Shown here: in pieces, positions 11,891 to 22,744 of the stretch
Layout of the letters: each line of letters opens with the position of its first letter
How positions within the stretch are numbered: the first letter of the stretch is position 1
Position numbers and translations under genes: made by a program
The notes under the pieces: generated by a model
Told to the model about the DNA's origin: nothing
Database searches by the model: none
The model's input: the letters and a program-made list of their open reading frames with translations, nothing else
NCBI GenBank assembly: GCA_051453625.1
Contig: JBOZIK010000001.1
Location: 165,579,823-165,643,822, forward strand
Direction: 5' to 3'
Length of the DNA stretch: 64,000 bases
DNA from: Welwitschia mirabilis
Lineage: Eukaryota; Gnetophyta; Gnetopsida; Welwitschiales

Positions 11891-12105
11891 ATTTGTAATT
11901 TAGAATCTAAATAAAAAGTTATGTATCTAGCTCATAGATAGAATTCTTAAGAAAACATGCTTTTTTATAGATTTATCCATGTTAAAAAAGTTTGTTCTCT
12001 TTTTCTATAATATTTGAAATATTTATTGATGAATTAAATGCCTAAAGAAATTAAATCTTTCTTAACTGATCTATGAATTCTAAGTAATCACTTCCCTATT
12101 CATAT

Positions 12106-12548
12106 TGCTTATAAGTTAAGACAATTAACTTAGCAAGTGTTATGTTGATAATGAAATAGGAAATGATATGTCTCGTTTTATGTTTAGAAGACACATCCTT
12201 TCCCTGAACTGATGAAATACTATAGGATAAAGATCATTCCTTTTAAAGATATCATTCTACAATAATAAAAGATTTAATCTAATAAAAGAAGAAGAAGTAT
12301 GATGAAATACATAAAATCACATAGGCCTACATCTAAATAATTAAGCAAATGATTCATTCACAAACCATATACCTACATGCTTGCCAAAATATTATTTATA
12401 ATAATGTTTCATTTTCACATTATTAATTATTAAAAAATTTAAGATAATGTTTGATTTAGATTAAAAATTCGATTTACCTTTACTTCTCATTGTTGTTATT
12501 CATAAAGAAATCTCAATATTTTTCATTTTATTTTAATATCATAAATTC
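12106..12548 (+). repeat. Left LTR of outer element
   Basis: Begins TGCTTATAAG (TGTTAGTAAG in the partner). Shared blocks with 27284-27727 include GATAAAGATCATTC, AAAGATT(T/C)AATCTAATA, ATGATTCAT(T/C)CA and a TTATTAATTATT stretch. A degenerate PBS-like CATAATACTAAGGCTTC follows. Confidence 0.65.
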
Positions 12549-12549
12549 T

Positions 12550-14605
12550 TGACATAATACTAAGGCTTCTACACCTAATTCCAAATATAATAATAAGGAA
12601 ATCTAAGAAAATTCTCAAAATGGTATGAGTGTCAAAGGTTGCAATCCTATAATGTTAAAGATGAATACGATGAATCACCAAGTTTAGATCTGAATGTTGT
12701 AGTCCTAAAGATGCTCAAAAAGTAATGAGTTATTGCCAAAACAAAAGTGATAGCAAAAAAGAAAGTTTATGAATAAAACTTCAAAAAGTTACGACAGGTA
12801 GTTATAGCTAACTTTAAGTTATGATGGAAGTTATGATTTGAACTGACATCATAATGATTCATCTGGATTTACAAAGTATAAGAAGGAATAGAGGAGGATC
12901 ATTTTTAACTAGTGCTAATGCGTCAAATTTATAGAAGGCAAAGTAGTGAATTCTAGAAGAAGATAGTACTTACAAGTGTTTCATGACCCGTGTCTTGTTA
13001 AAAATAGAAGATGATTCCATTGTAGATTGATGCCCTATACTTCTAATCAATGAAACTGAAGGAATAGACTAAGGCATTGAGATGAATATTAACAAAATTA
13101 AAAAGTATCTGTCCACCTATAAAAATTCCAAAATATCATAAGCATGGAGAAACAAGAAACAACTCCACTTTTTAGCTAAGAACTACAATACTATATTGTG
13201 GAACAATGAATCAATGAGATAAAAATTGATAAGTTATACAAGGTAAACATGTTAGAGATGTTCTATAGAGATCTATCAAAATACTTCATGCCAAAGCTAT
13301 GAAACTAGAAAGTTGATAGCATAGTTGAAAACCTATTTTTCCTATTTAATGAACATAAAGTTTGCCAACCATCAAAGTGTCAAGTCCAAAGGTCAAATGG
13401 AATAAAAAACCCCATGGTTTCCTCCCTAATTAAATAAGGTCACTTACGTTTCTCCTCCTTACTTCTTAAAACATGGTTAAAATGAAATAGTATTGCATCA
13501 TTCCCATTATATGTTCTTACACAAATAATATGAAAATGTACTAGAAGATAAAAATTTTTAAAATCAATATTATTGCATGCTTTACCACATTTGGTAATAA
13601 ATGCACTTGTTAAATCAAATAAAGGAAAAAATTAATGAAATCTTCAAATTATTTTCAATTCCATGGAAAAATCCACAAATGAAGTCTAACAAAAGGGCTA
13701 TAAGGTATGCACATTTTATCTCATCTTGCTCTCGATAGTTTTAGCAAAATGCTAATTTATGTAGAGTGTGACGAAATAAAGATGAAGTTGCCTATAAGAA
13801 AAGGGATGTAAGATACCTATTTCTTGAGGCCTTTGATGTGTGAGTGTATTACTAATCTAGATGAAATGTTTTTCTTACAAACAACTTTTCATTATATAGA
13901 GGGCTAATAGAGTTATGTCTAGCACTAATCATGTCTTATGTAAAGATTATTACAAATTTAGTTCCATAGGAGTTTGCGAAGAACTCTGTACCATATAGCA
14001 AAGTAGTAGGAAATTTCATAGAGAAAGAGTATAAGGAGATCATACAGCAATTAAAACATTCCTAGATTAATGATCTAAGTGAAGAGAAATTTACAAAGGG
14101 TAATAAACTCATAGAGATGTTAATAACATAAGAAGTCCATGGAATTTTATATTATGCCTATAGACTAAACATGAATAAAATAAAAAAGGTAGATAAAAAT
14201 TTAAAAGAATGAAATAAAATAGTCCTAGAACAGTAAAACAAATAGCTTGAAGAAGAGGTTAGTAAGGTAAAATAAGAAAGAGAAGAAGTAGATGAAAACA
14301 TTCTTTAAAATGTTTGAAAAATATGGAATAAAGATCTAAAATGGATACATTTAGTAAAACGACAAGTTGATGAAGACAAGAAATAATAGCAAAGAACTCC
14401 ATGAAGCATGACATACCATGAAGAAGTCTCATGCCCAACTTAAGGAAAACGAAGCACTTAAACACCTTGATTAACTCTTAGAACAAATTGCAAAACATTA
14501 AGAAGCTATAGGACAAGTTTCCAAAATTGTCATTGCTGCCACACCTACCATTAGAGAAGCTAGTGATGAATTAGATCTAAAAGTAAAAATATGATATACG
14601 CTTAG
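12550..14605 (+). other. Internal sequence of outer element, left part
   Basis: No pol or classic gag motif is recognised. Frames at about 14020-14310 give Lys/Glu-rich, heptad-like residues (KEYKEIIQQL; LEEEVSKVK followed by EREEVDENIL), which suggest a decayed coiled-coil protein. This could be a gag-like or unrelated ORF of the outer element. Several stops interrupt it. Confidence 0.4.
14601..14605. repeat. Target site duplication, left copy (CTTAG)
   Basis: Five bases directly before the 5' LTR match CTTAA directly after the 3' LTR with one difference, as expected for a Ty3/gypsy insertion. Confidence 0.75.
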
Positions 14606-16285
14606 TGTAATAAAGAGGTTTTACATTTTCACTTTTTTGTCCCCTTGTTATTACCTTTACCCCCACCCATCATTTAACCCCCCCTAAAGTTAATATTATA
14701 AATCACATTTTCACTACCCCATTTGCCCCCTTTTTATTTTTAAATGTTACTTGACTTTAATGTCCACTTCATAGTTTCCGTTTACCCTTAAACATCACCG
14801 TTATTATTTTTCCTCCCTTTCATCACCTTCATATTATTGTCAATTTTCTTGTAAATGTTCATAATACCCCATCTCACCTCCCATCTTACCTCTTTCACAT
14901 AACACATCTTATTTCTCTCTTTATAAGGAATGTTCATTCTTCGCCATTTAATTACTTTCTTGAGCATCATTTTAATCCTATTCAGATCATCAAACTGTTA
15001 AAAACGATAACAAATGGTTAACACTGCCCTCTATTTGAAGACTGTCTCATGCACTCTTATACGCTATTGTATAACAAATTTAGTAGCACGCTAAGCAGTC
15101 TGATGCTATTCCGGCCATGGATCCGTTACCTTTGTTTTCGTTTTTCAGATGTACAAGCAAATCCTGGAACGTGGTTGTGATCCAAGGCCGACTGGTGGTT
15201 TTAAGGGATTTCTCAGATCTCAGAAAGGAGAGGGCTTGCTCTACAATGCAGAAAGAAAAAAAGCAAAGAAACCAGTTGAACAGAATAGATTCCGAAGATT
15301 GGCAACGACCATGGTTATACAATATTCGAACACGTAATGAATTTTGTCTCAAAGATTCCAAGAACATTTGATGAGTGCTGATATCAGTTCTGATGTATCA
15401 CTGAATTCCATTTTAGTTTCATCAGCTGTACGTCAGCTTTTTTTTTTTTTTCCTTTTGACTCTTTAACTGGGAGGCGTTAATAGATTTTATCAAAATATT
15501 TTCTTGGCATGTTTTCTGTCTTGTTTGGAGTCATTTTGATTTACCGATGTTAAGTTCAAATTGATCAAATCAAATTTGAATTGTTTATTTCATCTCTGCC
15601 CTCTCAAATCATAAAAAGATATCATTCTGGAATGTGCATTTCATATGTTTCAATAGTGAACGCTATAAAAGAAAAGTTGTTTAGGCCTAGCATTAAAAGG
15701 GCTCTTTTCCTTTTCATTCTTTCTTTTGAAATCATATGAATTGATTTCTTTATTAAAATTCATATTATTCAATTTTAAATTGAATTCTCTAAATATGAAA
15801 GGATTTTAAGGCACCTTATGTGAGGGCTGTGTATAACTATGACATCATCGTATATATTCTTATTTGAAAATACACTTTTTTAGATAAATTTATTGTATTA
15901 TAATTTACAAAGAGTTACTTTAATAATTCTTTAAAAACAAAAATGAGAGAACAAGATTTTTGTTTTATCATTATTAAATTTTCAATTTTGAATTTTACCT
16001 TAGCAATGCTTTATAAGTTACAAGTAGAAGAATGACCCATCATTACTTTTGATTTGATTGTACATATTTTAATGCTATGTCAATTCTCAAGTATCTCAAA
16101 CATTCAAAACAACTTGTATTCTGAGCCAAACAAAATAGCATTCATCAAATTAGTTGGAATATAAGAAATTTAACATTGCAACATAAATTAGTACTAGATT
16201 TTGTCACTAGAAGAAGGGTGCTAGGCAAGACATCACTCAACAAATCAAAACCATAGATTAAACATTGTCAAATCTAGCTGTAACA
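14606..16285 (+). repeat. 5' LTR of Tat-like element (1680 bp)
   Basis: Starts TGTAATAAAGAGG and ends GTAACA. It aligns with 24356-26664, but lacks about 530 bp present there and has about 45 bp (14986-15032) absent there. Overlapping short frames at 15080-15371 on both strands are by-products of a GC-richer patch and are not genes. Confidence 0.93.
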
Positions 16286-16286
16286 A

Positions 16287-16303
16287 AATGGGCACTAGAA
16301 GGA
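16287..16303 (+). other. Candidate primer binding site of Tat-like element
   Basis: AATGGGCACTAGAAGGA lies just after the LTR end. I cannot name the tRNA with certainty. A similar motif lies inside both LTRs (16199 and 26578), which makes the choice less clear. Confidence 0.45.
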
Positions 16304-16646
16304 GGAACCTATAGGTACATGATTTAGACCTTTTTATCTTTCTAAGGAAGAATACAAGGAGGTTATTCAACAAGATCTCTCTACTTGTTCATTAAATCAA
16401 ACTTGTTGAATTAAATACAAGCAATTTTGCGAACCCTTTTTGGATAATCCAAGATTAAGGACAAGATAACTAGTTGCTAGAAAAGTTGATTCAGATCCAA
16501 ATACAATGGCAAGTAATGAAAATAAGGATAACACACATGAGAATCAAGACCCAGTAATAGGGTATATGAAAATGAAGAACATGCCTTAGATAATGACGAG
16601 GTCTAGATATGCCTCATTGGAGATATTTTGGAAAACATCCCAATGG

Positions 16647-16780
16647 TTTGAAAGAAATTTAAGTTCCATTTCCTTAAACTCTTTCAAACAAAAATGAACA
16701 ACAAATAATCTAATTTGAACGAAATTTAAGTTCCATTTCCTTAAACTCTTTCAAACAAAAATGAACAACAAATAACCTAA
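16647..16780 (+). repeat. Near-identical tandem duplication, 67-bp unit
   Basis: Copies 16647-16713 and 16714-16780 differ at two positions. They lie in the 5' part of the gag region and cannot be in frame as a coding repeat, since 67 is not a multiple of three. Confidence 0.95.
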
Positions 16781-16974
16781 TCACCATACACGAGATGAGA
16801 AAAAATACAAAAAAAAAAAAAAATTCCTATTATTAATGATGACTTCTTCAACTATTTCACAGATGAAGATCTATCTAGAAAAAAAACCTTAAATATAATC
16901 AATCAAGTTTACCATGATTTGGGAAACCATTAACAACAAAAAATGAGGCCTTCAAAGCAAAGAAGAGCTACCTT

Positions 16975-17530
16975 GACATAGATTTTAGTGACACACCAAT
17001 TTACCCTTTTGTGCCATGAAAAATCATCTCACCAAGTGAAATGCCTAACTTTGAAGAATTTATAGGTGTCGAAGATTCTATCATGCATGTAAGGAATTAC
17101 AAGCATGCACGTCACATGTACAATATCAAATGAACCATAACTTGCCACTTATTCTATCAATCTTTGAAATGAAAAGCCCATGAGTAATACCATAGAATAC
17201 TTACTCATTCAATCACAAGCCTGAAAAAACTATTACAAATGTTTGTGCAACATTACTCAATTAACATTTCGAACTGAATGACATTAGACACCTTAACTAC
17301 AATGCAATAATAGTTCAATGAGATAGTACAAAAGTATGCATGATGATGGAGGGTTAATACCTTACAATTAGAAACCCCTATTGCAAAGTCTAGTATGGCA
17401 TATCTTTTTACCAAGTCATGCATTTCATATGTCTTAGAATACTTAAGAATGCAATCCTTTGAAACATTTAAAAAAACTATTATCCTTGTAAAAAGAATTG
17501 AAATTATGGGAAAAGGAAGCCATCAAATAT
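16975..17530 (+). pseudogene. Gypsy gag (Retrotrans_gag) remnant
   Basis: Reads PSEMPNFEEFIGVEDSIMHV near 17030-17090, then RNYKHARHMYNI, a HLFYQSLK segment, and ILTHSITSLKKLLQMFVQHY. This is the plant gypsy gag pattern: K-x-P-x-F-x-x-[FY]-x-G-x-x-D-P-x-x-H-[LV]...F-x-x-S-L...W-x-x-L...F-x-x-x-[FY]. The gag protein would build the virus-like particle. Several stops, for example after NIK, break the frame. Confidence 0.85.
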
Positions 17531-17954
17531 AGTAGCTTCTTCCAAGGTGAAAAATTAAGAAAAGATAACAAAAAAATTAAAAAAATAGAAAATAACCTAA
17601 AGAATATCATCATTGTTAACCGACCTTCTCAATTGACTTATCCTTCTCAATCTAAGGGTAACCTTATAATGACATAAATGGTACCTCAAGCCTCTACTAC
17701 TTCACATGATTTTGCATTTTAACTAGTCATTGGCTGACTGTATTATGCATCTTTCCATCAAGCATAGAATTCATTATCATCTCAAACCTAGAAACATATG
17801 CAACACAAACCCATGATTAAAATAGATTTCACAATCAAATTTCAACCCTGGTATTCCAATGATGCAAATTTTTTCAACCTTATTAAAAAAGGGATAATTT
17901 AATTGCCTCCATTTAAACCAAAGAATCCTAATGCATTAAAATCAAAGGGTTAAG

Positions 17955-18065
17955 ATGGGTCAAAGTACTGTAAATATCATAAAATTAGGGGTCATCATGC
18001 TAAAAACTGTTTCAATTTGAAACATATTGTCTATGACATCATTGAAAACAAGAGAGATATTAAAT
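17955..18065 (+). pseudogene. Gag Cys-His motif (C-x2-YH type)
   Basis: KYCKYHKIRGHHAKNC followed by FNLKHIVYDII at 17963-18045 matches the [KR]-[YF]-C-x-[YF]-H-x-x-x-G-H-x-x-x-x-C-x-x-L-K motif between gag and protease in Tat-type gypsy elements. It presumably binds nucleic acid. All Cys and His of this motif are kept. Confidence 0.85.
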
Positions 18066-18559
18066 TTAACACAATTATTGCTATGATAAATGAATAACTA
18101 GAAATTTATAAAAATCCTTATCTTTCTCATCCTTCCACATCACAATCACTGCAAAATGTAGTAGTTCAAAATGACAGTGTTCTTGACACAATTTTAGGGA
18201 TTCAAGATCAATCTATAAAGTTATTAGATTAGATGATACAAGAAAATAAATAAAAATTAAGGCTATTGGAGAAAAGGAAATATCCCCAAGCTTGTCCTGC
18301 TCCTTAACCTAATGTCTAATCATAAATGCACATCTTTAAAGTAAAGGAAGCATGTCATTACCTTTCTTCATTAATTAAAAACTCCAAGCCTCATAAATAA
18401 GCTTTTGAAAGATTATTTAAGGGATGGTTAATCTTGGAATCACCTCCAAAATAAGGGTCTACCTCAAAGTAGGTAAATTTCTAAAATCAACTAGAAGATC
18501 AAGAAGTAATTTAATTTCAACTTGAAGAAATTTTTATAACTCTTGAAAAGGAAATAGTA

Positions 18560-18885
18560 ATTAAATCCCCTTTTATATTAGTAAACATTGGACTCACCAA
18601 GCTGGCTAGGGCTCTTGTCAATTATGGAACTAAGTTGAACATAATTGATTCATCTTGTCTTGACAAGCTTAATATGCAACACCTATTAGATTCAAGAAAG
18701 AGAATAATTATTAGAGGCTTTAATAATCAAGAAGATAAGCCCAGAGGCATAGTCACTTTACCAATTAAAGTGGGTTAAAAAGTTAAAGATACAAAATTCT
18801 ATGTGATGAATAAAGTGATAACCTTTAACTTACTGGTAGGACATCCTTGGATTATAAACCCGGAGGCAATCATATCTTTACTTCA
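18560..18885 (+). pseudogene. Gypsy aspartic protease remnant
   Basis: ALVNYGTKLNIIDSSCLDKL at about 18610-18670 stands where A-L-[IV]-D-x-G-[SA]-S-x-N-[IV]-[IL] is expected. The catalytic aspartate is N and the DSG-type triad reads NYG, so it is inactive. Further on come IIIRGFNNQ, GIVTLPIKVG, then NLLVGHPWI (18830-18855), the G-R-P-W-[IL]-like end of the domain. Length and order fit gypsy proteases. Confidence 0.87.
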
Positions 18886-19800
18886 TCAAAGATTGAAATT
18901 CATTGGGTTAAAGATCTTGATGCCATTAAAAAGGAATCATATAGTGGCAAAAAAAAGGCATCATCTCCTTTAAGATCTCTAATTCCAGAAAAATAAATCA
19001 TTCTATTTCTACGCTTTAAACATAAGCCAATATACTCTCATAAAATAAAGGTTCTATAAATTTCTGATGTGTGACTATTAGGTTTAGGATGGATTCCATT
19101 CCTTCCCAATGACTTTTCTATTATCTCATAATCTTTTTCTTCCATATTAATTTATAAGAAAAGAAAAGAAAAGAATAAAATAAAACCAAAACAAAAATTA
19201 AAAGAATAAAAGAGAACAAAATTATATCTTGAACACTTTATGTTTTGCTTTTAATCCATTTTGTCATAATAGTTCATTACATTCATTTGCATTTTCTTTT
19301 AATTCGAAATCTTAATCCTTGACTCTTACCTTAGTCTCTCTCTTCGTAGAAATCCATGATGGAGGGTTTGTTAAATTCATTCTTACATGTCAACTTTGTT
19401 GATCAATCTTTTAAAAGATACATTGGTTTTAGCCTTGTGGACTTTTAACTCTAGAGAATCTTAAAAAAGTCATATGCTTTCTTAAATAAATAGCAAATAA
19501 CTAGAAACATAGAATCATATGAAATAATGAAATCTCAAAGGATGAAATCATCCTTAGTAAAACATACAATTTTCTAGTAAATACAAGTAATCAAGAAAAG
19601 TTACTCAAAATCAATCAACATTTATCATAAGAAGTTAAATTTGAACTTTCAGGTATGCTATCATCCTACAACAACATTTTTTTTTGGCATTACAAGGATA
19701 TGCCAAGTATTGATAAATCAATTATCAAGCATAACATCATTTTAAAACCAAAATCAATCTAGGAAAATAAAGGTTAGGAAACTAAACCCTCCTATTGTGT
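18886..19800 (+). other. Linker between protease and RT, poorly conserved
   Basis: A short frame continues the protease tail to about 19000. After that the sequence is A/T-rich, contains an AAAAGAAAAGAAAAG run near 19157, and has no domain that I recognise. Part may be inserted or non-coding. Confidence 0.4.
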
Positions 19801-19819
19801 TGGTAGTCAAATGAGATCT

Positions 19820-20480
19820 AGAACTTCTTTCAATTACTGGTATCATTTGACTAGTAGATTATTTATATTGATTGTCAAACATGGTAGTTATTCCAGAGAA
19901 GAATGGTCAAATTAGGATTTGTATTAATTACTATGATTTAAATAAGTTAACTCTGAAAGATGATTATCCTTTACAAAATATCGACATCCTAGTTGACAAT
20001 ACCATTGGTTATGATCTACTATCTTATATAAATGGTTATTCAAATTATAACCAAATATTTATCACCTTGAGAATTAGCATAAGATAAATTTTATAACATC
20101 CTAGAGTCTTTTCTATTATGTCATAATGCATTTTAGCTAAAGAATGTTTGTGCAACATACCAGCAAGTGATGACACACATGTTTTATAACATCATACATT
20201 GAAATCTAAAATATCATGTTAATGACATTATGGTTAAATCAAAAGGAGTAATTGATCATCCAAACAATTTGCAGCAACCTTTTAAATAGGAAATGTGATA
20301 AAACTTATGATTAAACTTGAAGAAATGCATTTTTAGTATACTACCAGAAAAACTCTTAGGTTTTATGATATCAAATAAGAAATAGAAATCAATCTAGATA
20401 AGATCAAAGTAGTCCCCAATATGCCATCACCATGTAATCTGAAAGAATTACAAAGTGTACAATGTAGACTACAAGTAATA
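19820..20480 (+). pseudogene. Gypsy reverse transcriptase remnant
   Basis: The open frame 19872-20087 reads VVIPEKNGQIRICINYYDLN, then KDDYPLQNIDILVDNTIGYD and LLSYINGYSNYNQI, matching RT motifs of plant gypsy elements. A broken frame continues with NVCATYQQVMTHMF and YHVNDIMVKSKG at about 20209-20245. The catalytic Y-V-D-D is H-V-N-D, so polymerase activity is lost. EIEINLDKIKVV near 20375-20415 is the G-I-E-[IV]-[DN]-P-x-K connection. Identity is very secure. Confidence 0.92.
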
Positions 20481-20599
20481 TGTCAATTCATTTCAATCTT
20501 AATGAATTGATCTAAACTGTTTATGCATCCCCTTTAAAAAGATAACCAATTCAAATGGGAGAAAAATTATTAAAAGTCTTTTGATAAAATCAAGGAATA

Positions 20600-20965
20600 T
20601 TTGATGTCTATAAGTATTTTAACTCCACCTAAACCTAATCAAACTTTTTATCTTTGTCTTGCATATATACTATGATGAACTAATATAATGATCTTTCAAT
20701 GAGATAAATTACACCAAGATAACCCAATTTACTACATTAGTAGAACACGACATCTATACAAGGGAAGTTACACTAATGCAGAAAAGGCATGTTTAAGTTT
20801 ACTTTTTTCTTCACAAAAGTTTCATTATTATATGATGACAAATAAAATAACTTTAATCAATAATCAAAATTTACTCAACATCTCCTTGAATATTCTACTA
20901 GTAGTACTTGATTAACCAAGTGGACATCGATCATTGTCAAATTTAACTTAGAATTTCAATCCCAA
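20600..20965 (+). pseudogene. First RNase H (RT-linked) remnant
   Basis: LTPPKPNQTFYLCLAY begins the domain near 20620. PIYYISRTRHLYKGSYTNAE (about 20725-20790) and a KACLSLLFSSQKFHYYMM segment follow, then TLINNQNLLN. This is the usual gypsy RNase H, which removes RNA from the RNA/DNA hybrid: P-[IV]-Y-Y-x-S-[RK]-x-L-x-x-x-E-x-x-Y-x-x-x-E-K. Stops interrupt it. Confidence 0.86.
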
Positions 20966-21099
20966 TAGTAAGTTAAACATAAATGTATAGCTAAGAAAAT
21001 AGTGAATCTACCCTTAGATGTTGAAGATGGAACATCAAGTAAATCTAAATAATTCTGTGATGAAGAAATCCACATCATAGAAATTTAAAAAAAATGAAT

Positions 21100-21400
21100 G
21101 CACTAATGTTTTTTGACAGTGCATCTAATAAAAATGAAGGCTTTACAAGAGTAGTCTTTTTCTTGAATAACAAAACAAGTTTAGCATTTTCTTTCAAGTT
21201 GAATTTTCCTTGTACAAATAACATAGATGAATAGAAAGCCTTATCAATAGAAATTACAATAGCCATTCAAGATCATTTTAAGAAATTATGCATATTCAAT
21301 GATTCGTAGTTACTGATTAACCAAGTCCTCAATAAATGTGAAGTAATATCAAGAATTTTAGGTTTTTATCTCAAAAGGATGAAAAAGTACTCATTATGTT
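21100..21400 (+). pseudogene. Second, Tat-type RNase H remnant
   Basis: FDSASNKNEGFTRVVFFLN at about 21112-21168 corresponds to F-D-G-A-[SA]-N...G-A-G-[VI]-[VL]-L. FSFKLNFPCTNNIDE at 21190-21232 is the C-T-N-N-x-A-E-Y stretch, and IFNDS...LLINQVLNKCEV near 21293-21335 is the G-D-S-x-L-[VI]-[IV]-x-Q-[VI] motif. This extra RNase H, related to host/archaeal types, is a known feature of the Tat lineage. It lies between RT/RNase H and integrase as expected. Confidence 0.85.
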
Positions 21401-21539
21401 TAATCACTGTGATATTTTTTTCATTCCTAGAAATGAAAACCAACTAATTATCTTGCAAACTTTACGTAGACCTACTTTTAAGATCCATCGTTCAAGAAAT
21501 ATGTTACATACACAGATTTAAGTTGAAATTTTCTTGATA

Positions 21540-22740
21540 AACAACAGATGGTGGCTCATTTGGAATTATCACAAGAGGAGGTGAACCAACTAGTGAAAAA
21601 TCTTAAAATGAATAATGAATGGCATGACATTTTGGTAAGTCATGTTCAAGCTACGTGCTTTACAATGATTCAAAATCAACTATGCAAAAAGTCAAATGAT
21701 GGTATCTTGCTAAGGTTCGTAAAGTCAAATAATGTTTCTTATATCCTAAAGGAAACACATGTTGAATTATGCATTCCCCACCATGGGGAAAATCACTATT
21801 AAACCACATAATCAAATTTGGTGAGAACATATCACACTTGTCAAAGAGTTTCACCAAAAATAAATCAACTGCCTAGTGAACTCGTTTCATCTAATTCTAT
21901 TTGGATTTCCAGACAATGAAGTATTAGATTTAAGTGATTCTATCATGCCCACTTCTTCTAAACAGCATGCCTATGTTCTTACTGCTATTGATCACTTTTC
22001 GATATGGTAAAAGCAGTACTGTTATGGTAAGAAACCATCATACAAATCCAAAAATTCATTCTAAACCACATCATTGTAAGATTTGATACACCTTATATCA
22101 TTGTCACTCATAGGGTCCACAATTTAAATCTACCAAGTTAAAAATTTTATTGAACAAGTTTAGTATAGAACATTAATTTTCTACTCCACATTACCCTCAA
22201 GCAAATGGTCAAGTTGAGGCCATGAATAAACTAATGATAAGCTATCTCAAAAAAACTACTGCCAAAGAATTCAAAATTATGGCATGAAAAATTACTGTTT
22301 GCATAGTGGGGCTAATGTATGACCGTGAAGATTACTATGGGAACAACTCCATTTTAAATTATTTAAGTTACTGAAGAAGTTCTACCTATCCAAATCCAAA
22401 ATTCCACATTAAAATCTTTGATCAAATGTCTTGAATAATCTAATATTACAAAGGAAACAAGATTGCTTAGTTAGAAATTTTAGATGAAAAAAGGGCAAAA
22501 GCTCTATAAAATATAAAACTTTACCAAAAACAAGGAAGTGACGCATAAAATAAACATGTGAGTCCAAAATCTTACAATATAGATAACCTTGTCTTGAAAG
22601 CAAAGTTAACTGAGAAAACCTCAAAATTTTCACCAAATTGGTTAGGACCATACATCATTTTACAAAAATTTAAGAATGGAACATAAATCAAAAATTTAAA
22701 CAACATTAAGGATAAGGAACCTATAGACTCTCTCTACCTT
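21540..22740 (+). pseudogene. Gypsy integrase remnant
   Basis: The open frame 21548-21802 holds the N-terminal part: GILLRFVKSNNVSYILKETH followed by a HVELCIPHH segment (H-x-G...H). YHTCQRVSPKINQLP near 21829-21873 is the C-x-x-C-Q part, with the first Cys changed. The core reads MPTSSKQHAYVLTAIDHFS around 21945-22000, and NGQVEAMNKLMISYLKK at 22205-22255. LDEKRAKAL and LTEKTSKFSPNWLGPYII (22480-22660) form the C-terminal G-P-[YF]-x-[IV] module. The protein would insert the cDNA; stops make it dead. Confidence 0.9.
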
Positions 22741-22744
22741 TAAC

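Noticed and set aside
15080-15371. Overlapping open frames on both strands inside the 5' LTR
   Set aside because: They lie in a non-coding LTR, overlap each other in antisense, and are not kept open in the 3' LTR copy.
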